64,000 nucleotides of DNA from Rhodobacter sp. GTDB lineage: Bacteria; Pseudomonadota; Alphaproteobacteria; Rhodobacterales; Rhodobacteraceae. Positions 62,924 to 64,000 of this stretch are shown here, piece after piece. The notes beneath the pieces were generated by a model. It was not told where the DNA came from, ran no database searches, and saw nothing but the letters and a program-made list of their open reading frames with translations. The stretch covers positions 62,001 to 126,000 of the forward strand of contig JAIXUH010000034.1 of NCBI GenBank assembly GCA_027484145.1, read 5' to 3'. The translations under genes and the position numbers were made by a program. Positions within the stretch are counted from its first letter, which is position 1; the number at the start of each line of letters is the position of its first letter.

Positions 62924-63718
62924 ATGATCATCGTTCAGATTTCCGACGCGCATCTGTGCCCCGAGGGGGATTTGCTACATGGCATTTCCGATCCGGTGGT
63001 TGCCCTGACGGCAGCGGTGACCCAGATCAACGCCATGGACCCGGCACCGGATCTGGTGATCTTTACTGGCGATCTGACCGAAGATGGCTTGACCAGCGAA
63101 TATGCGGTTGCGGCCCGTCTGCTGGGGGAATTGCGGGCGCCCTTGCGCATTTTGCCCGGCAACCATGATGATCGCGAGGGGTTTCGCAGCGCTTTTGCCG
63201 CTGGTTTTGACCTGCCCGCGCAAGGCCCTCTTCACTGGGTGGCCGATGACTTTGGCCCGCTGCGGGTGATCGGTCTGGATGTCACGGTTCCGGGTGATCA
63301 CCACGGCCGGATTGAGGCCGCCCACCTGGCATGGCTGGAGGCGGCCTTGGCCCGCGCGCCCGACCGGCCAACCCTGCTGGCGATGCATCAGCCGCCCATT
63401 CTGACCGGGATTACCTTTATGGACCGGTACCGTTGTTATGGCGAGCAAGGGTTGCTCGAATTGATCTCGCGGTTTCCATCGGTGCAGCGGGTCGCTTGCG
63501 GGCATGTGCACCGGGCCATGCACTGCGGCTTTGGCCCGGCCATCCTGTGCACGGCGCCCAGCCTGTCCCCGGCGATTGCGCTGCGCTTGGCGCCAGATGC
63601 GCAACCCGCCTCGTTGACCGAACCTGCGGCCATGCTGGTGCACCATTGGCAGGGCGCGCAGATCATGACTCATCACCTGCCGATTGGCCCATTTCCCGGA
63701 CCTTTTGCGTTTTTCTGA
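62924..63718 (+). CDS. Class III cyclic nucleotide phosphodiesterase (CpdA-like)
   Basis: The protein has 264 residues. Metallophosphoesterase motifs are ordered as MIIVQISDAHL (Asp8, His10), FTGDLTEDG, LPGNHDDREGF, MHQPP and CGHVHRAMHC, binding a binuclear metal centre. Family members hydrolyse 3',5'-cAMP or related phosphodiesters in the cytoplasm. It is monocistronic as far as the window shows. Confidence 0.88.
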   Translation: MIIVQISDAHLCPEGDLLHGISDPVVALTAAVTQINAMDPAPDLVIFTGDLTEDGLTSEYAVAARLLGELRAPLRILPGNHDDREGFRSAFAAGFDLPAQGPLHWVADDFGPLRVIGLDVTVPGDHHGRIEAAHLAWLEAALARAPDRPTLLAMHQPPILTGITFMDRYRCYGEQGLLELISRFPSVQRVACGHVHRAMHCGFGPAILCTAPSLSPAIALRLAPDAQPASLTEPAAMLVHHWQGAQIMTHHLPIGPFPGPFAFF

Positions 63719-63895
63719 CGAAAGGCGGGTGTGGCTGACCAAAGGCAAAGGCAACCTTAAGCAGGAACCGTGCCAATTGCTGCCCCGACGCTAAATTGGC
63801 CGTAAGCCCGGCCGTAAGTTGGTTACGAGCGACCAAGGGAGCAGTCTGTCTGCCGGGCTTCCTTGGCGTCTGGAACCATCTGCCGGGGGTCCCGA

Positions 63896-64000
63896 GTGAA
63901 CCTGACGCCGATCAGCCTTGGCTTGTCTGCCGTGCTTGCCCTGAGTGGTCAGGCCCCGGCGGAAGGCATGGTTTTGGGGTCTGACACCCATCTGGTGGAC
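63896..64000 (+). CDS. Secreted protein, 5' end only
   Basis: A GTG start at 63896 with GGGGGT upstream opens MNLTPISLGLSAVLALSGQA followed by PAEGMVLGSDTHLVD, running off the right edge after 35 codons. The N-terminus looks like a signal peptide cleaved near PAEG. Too little is present to name the protein. Confidence 0.5.
   Translation, partial: MNLTPISLGLSAVLALSGQAPAEGMVLGSDTHLVD

Noticed and set aside
62456-62953. Longer form of the small exported protein reaching 62953
   Set aside because: AAGGAGGAA directly before ATG 62455 plus a signal peptide sets the start; upstream residues are low quality.
1-64000. CRISPR array, rRNA, tRNA, insertion sequence or prophage
   Set aside because: No regularly spaced repeat array, no cloverleaf or rRNA-like conserved stretch, and no transposase or phage gene could be supported.

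Overview
The window reads as a high-GC alphaproteobacterial chromosome segment, most likely from the Rhodobacteraceae/Paracoccaceae. This rests on codon bias, the tauR-tpa-xsc-soeABC gene set, and family-typical regulators and transporters; no rRNA or tRNA gene was seen to confirm it. Genes are dense and often overlap by 1, 4 or 8 bases.

Layout. 1-3.5 kb: the left edge of an exopolysaccharide-type locus (Wzx-like flippase, clan GH-A-like glycosidase). 4.2-20.2 kb: a taurine dissimilation block. TauABC imports taurine, Tpa makes sulfoacetaldehyde, and TauR is the probable regulator. One tight operon, xsc-tauE-ackA-soeABC, then makes acetyl phosphate and sulfite, ATP plus acetate from the acetyl phosphate, exports sulfite (TauE/SafE) and oxidises it to sulfate (SoeABC). 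20.3-24.0 kb: a soluble hybrid histidine kinase with about five PAS domains. 24.1-28.0 kb: a PotABCD/AfuABC-type ABC importer. 28.4-31.1 kb: a small basic protein, an FdsR-like LysR regulator, and two decaying genes (fucU/rbsD and a ribokinase) left from a sugar operon.

31.1-61.1 kb is a large catabolic region. It starts with a peptide-type ABC importer (31.1-36.3 kb). Next come two CrtI-like flavoproteins, a cyclase-family metal hydrolase, a MarR regulator and an indolepyruvate ferredoxin oxidoreductase pair, IorAB (36.4-44.6 kb). An oxygenase module follows (luciferase-like monooxygenase, MarR, FMO, SDR, AraC; 44.7-49.8 kb). The last part, 50-61 kb, is best explained as aerobic CoA-dependent 2-aminobenzoate (anthranilate) degradation: kynureninase-like enzyme, hydroxyacyl-CoA dehydrogenase and enoyl-CoA hydratase on one strand; the fused monooxygenase/OYE reductase (AbmA type), SDR, MarR, enoyl-CoA hydratase, acyl-CoA dehydrogenase, thioesterase, Rid-family protein and CoA ligase on the other. 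A striking double palindrome lies in the divergent promoter. The combination suggests a route from an indolic or kynurenine-like compound to 2-aminobenzoyl-CoA and central metabolism; that whole-route reading is inference.

61.2-64 kb: a polyprenyl-phosphate sugar transferase (again exopolysaccharide-like), a small secreted/membrane protein, a CpdA-like phosphodiesterase and the start of a secreted protein. Small-scale structure includes a dispersed hairpin plus GGGATATTTG element in four copies, one of which supplies the ribosome binding site of the acyl-CoA dehydrogenase, and a palindromic repeat inside the 3' end of soeA.
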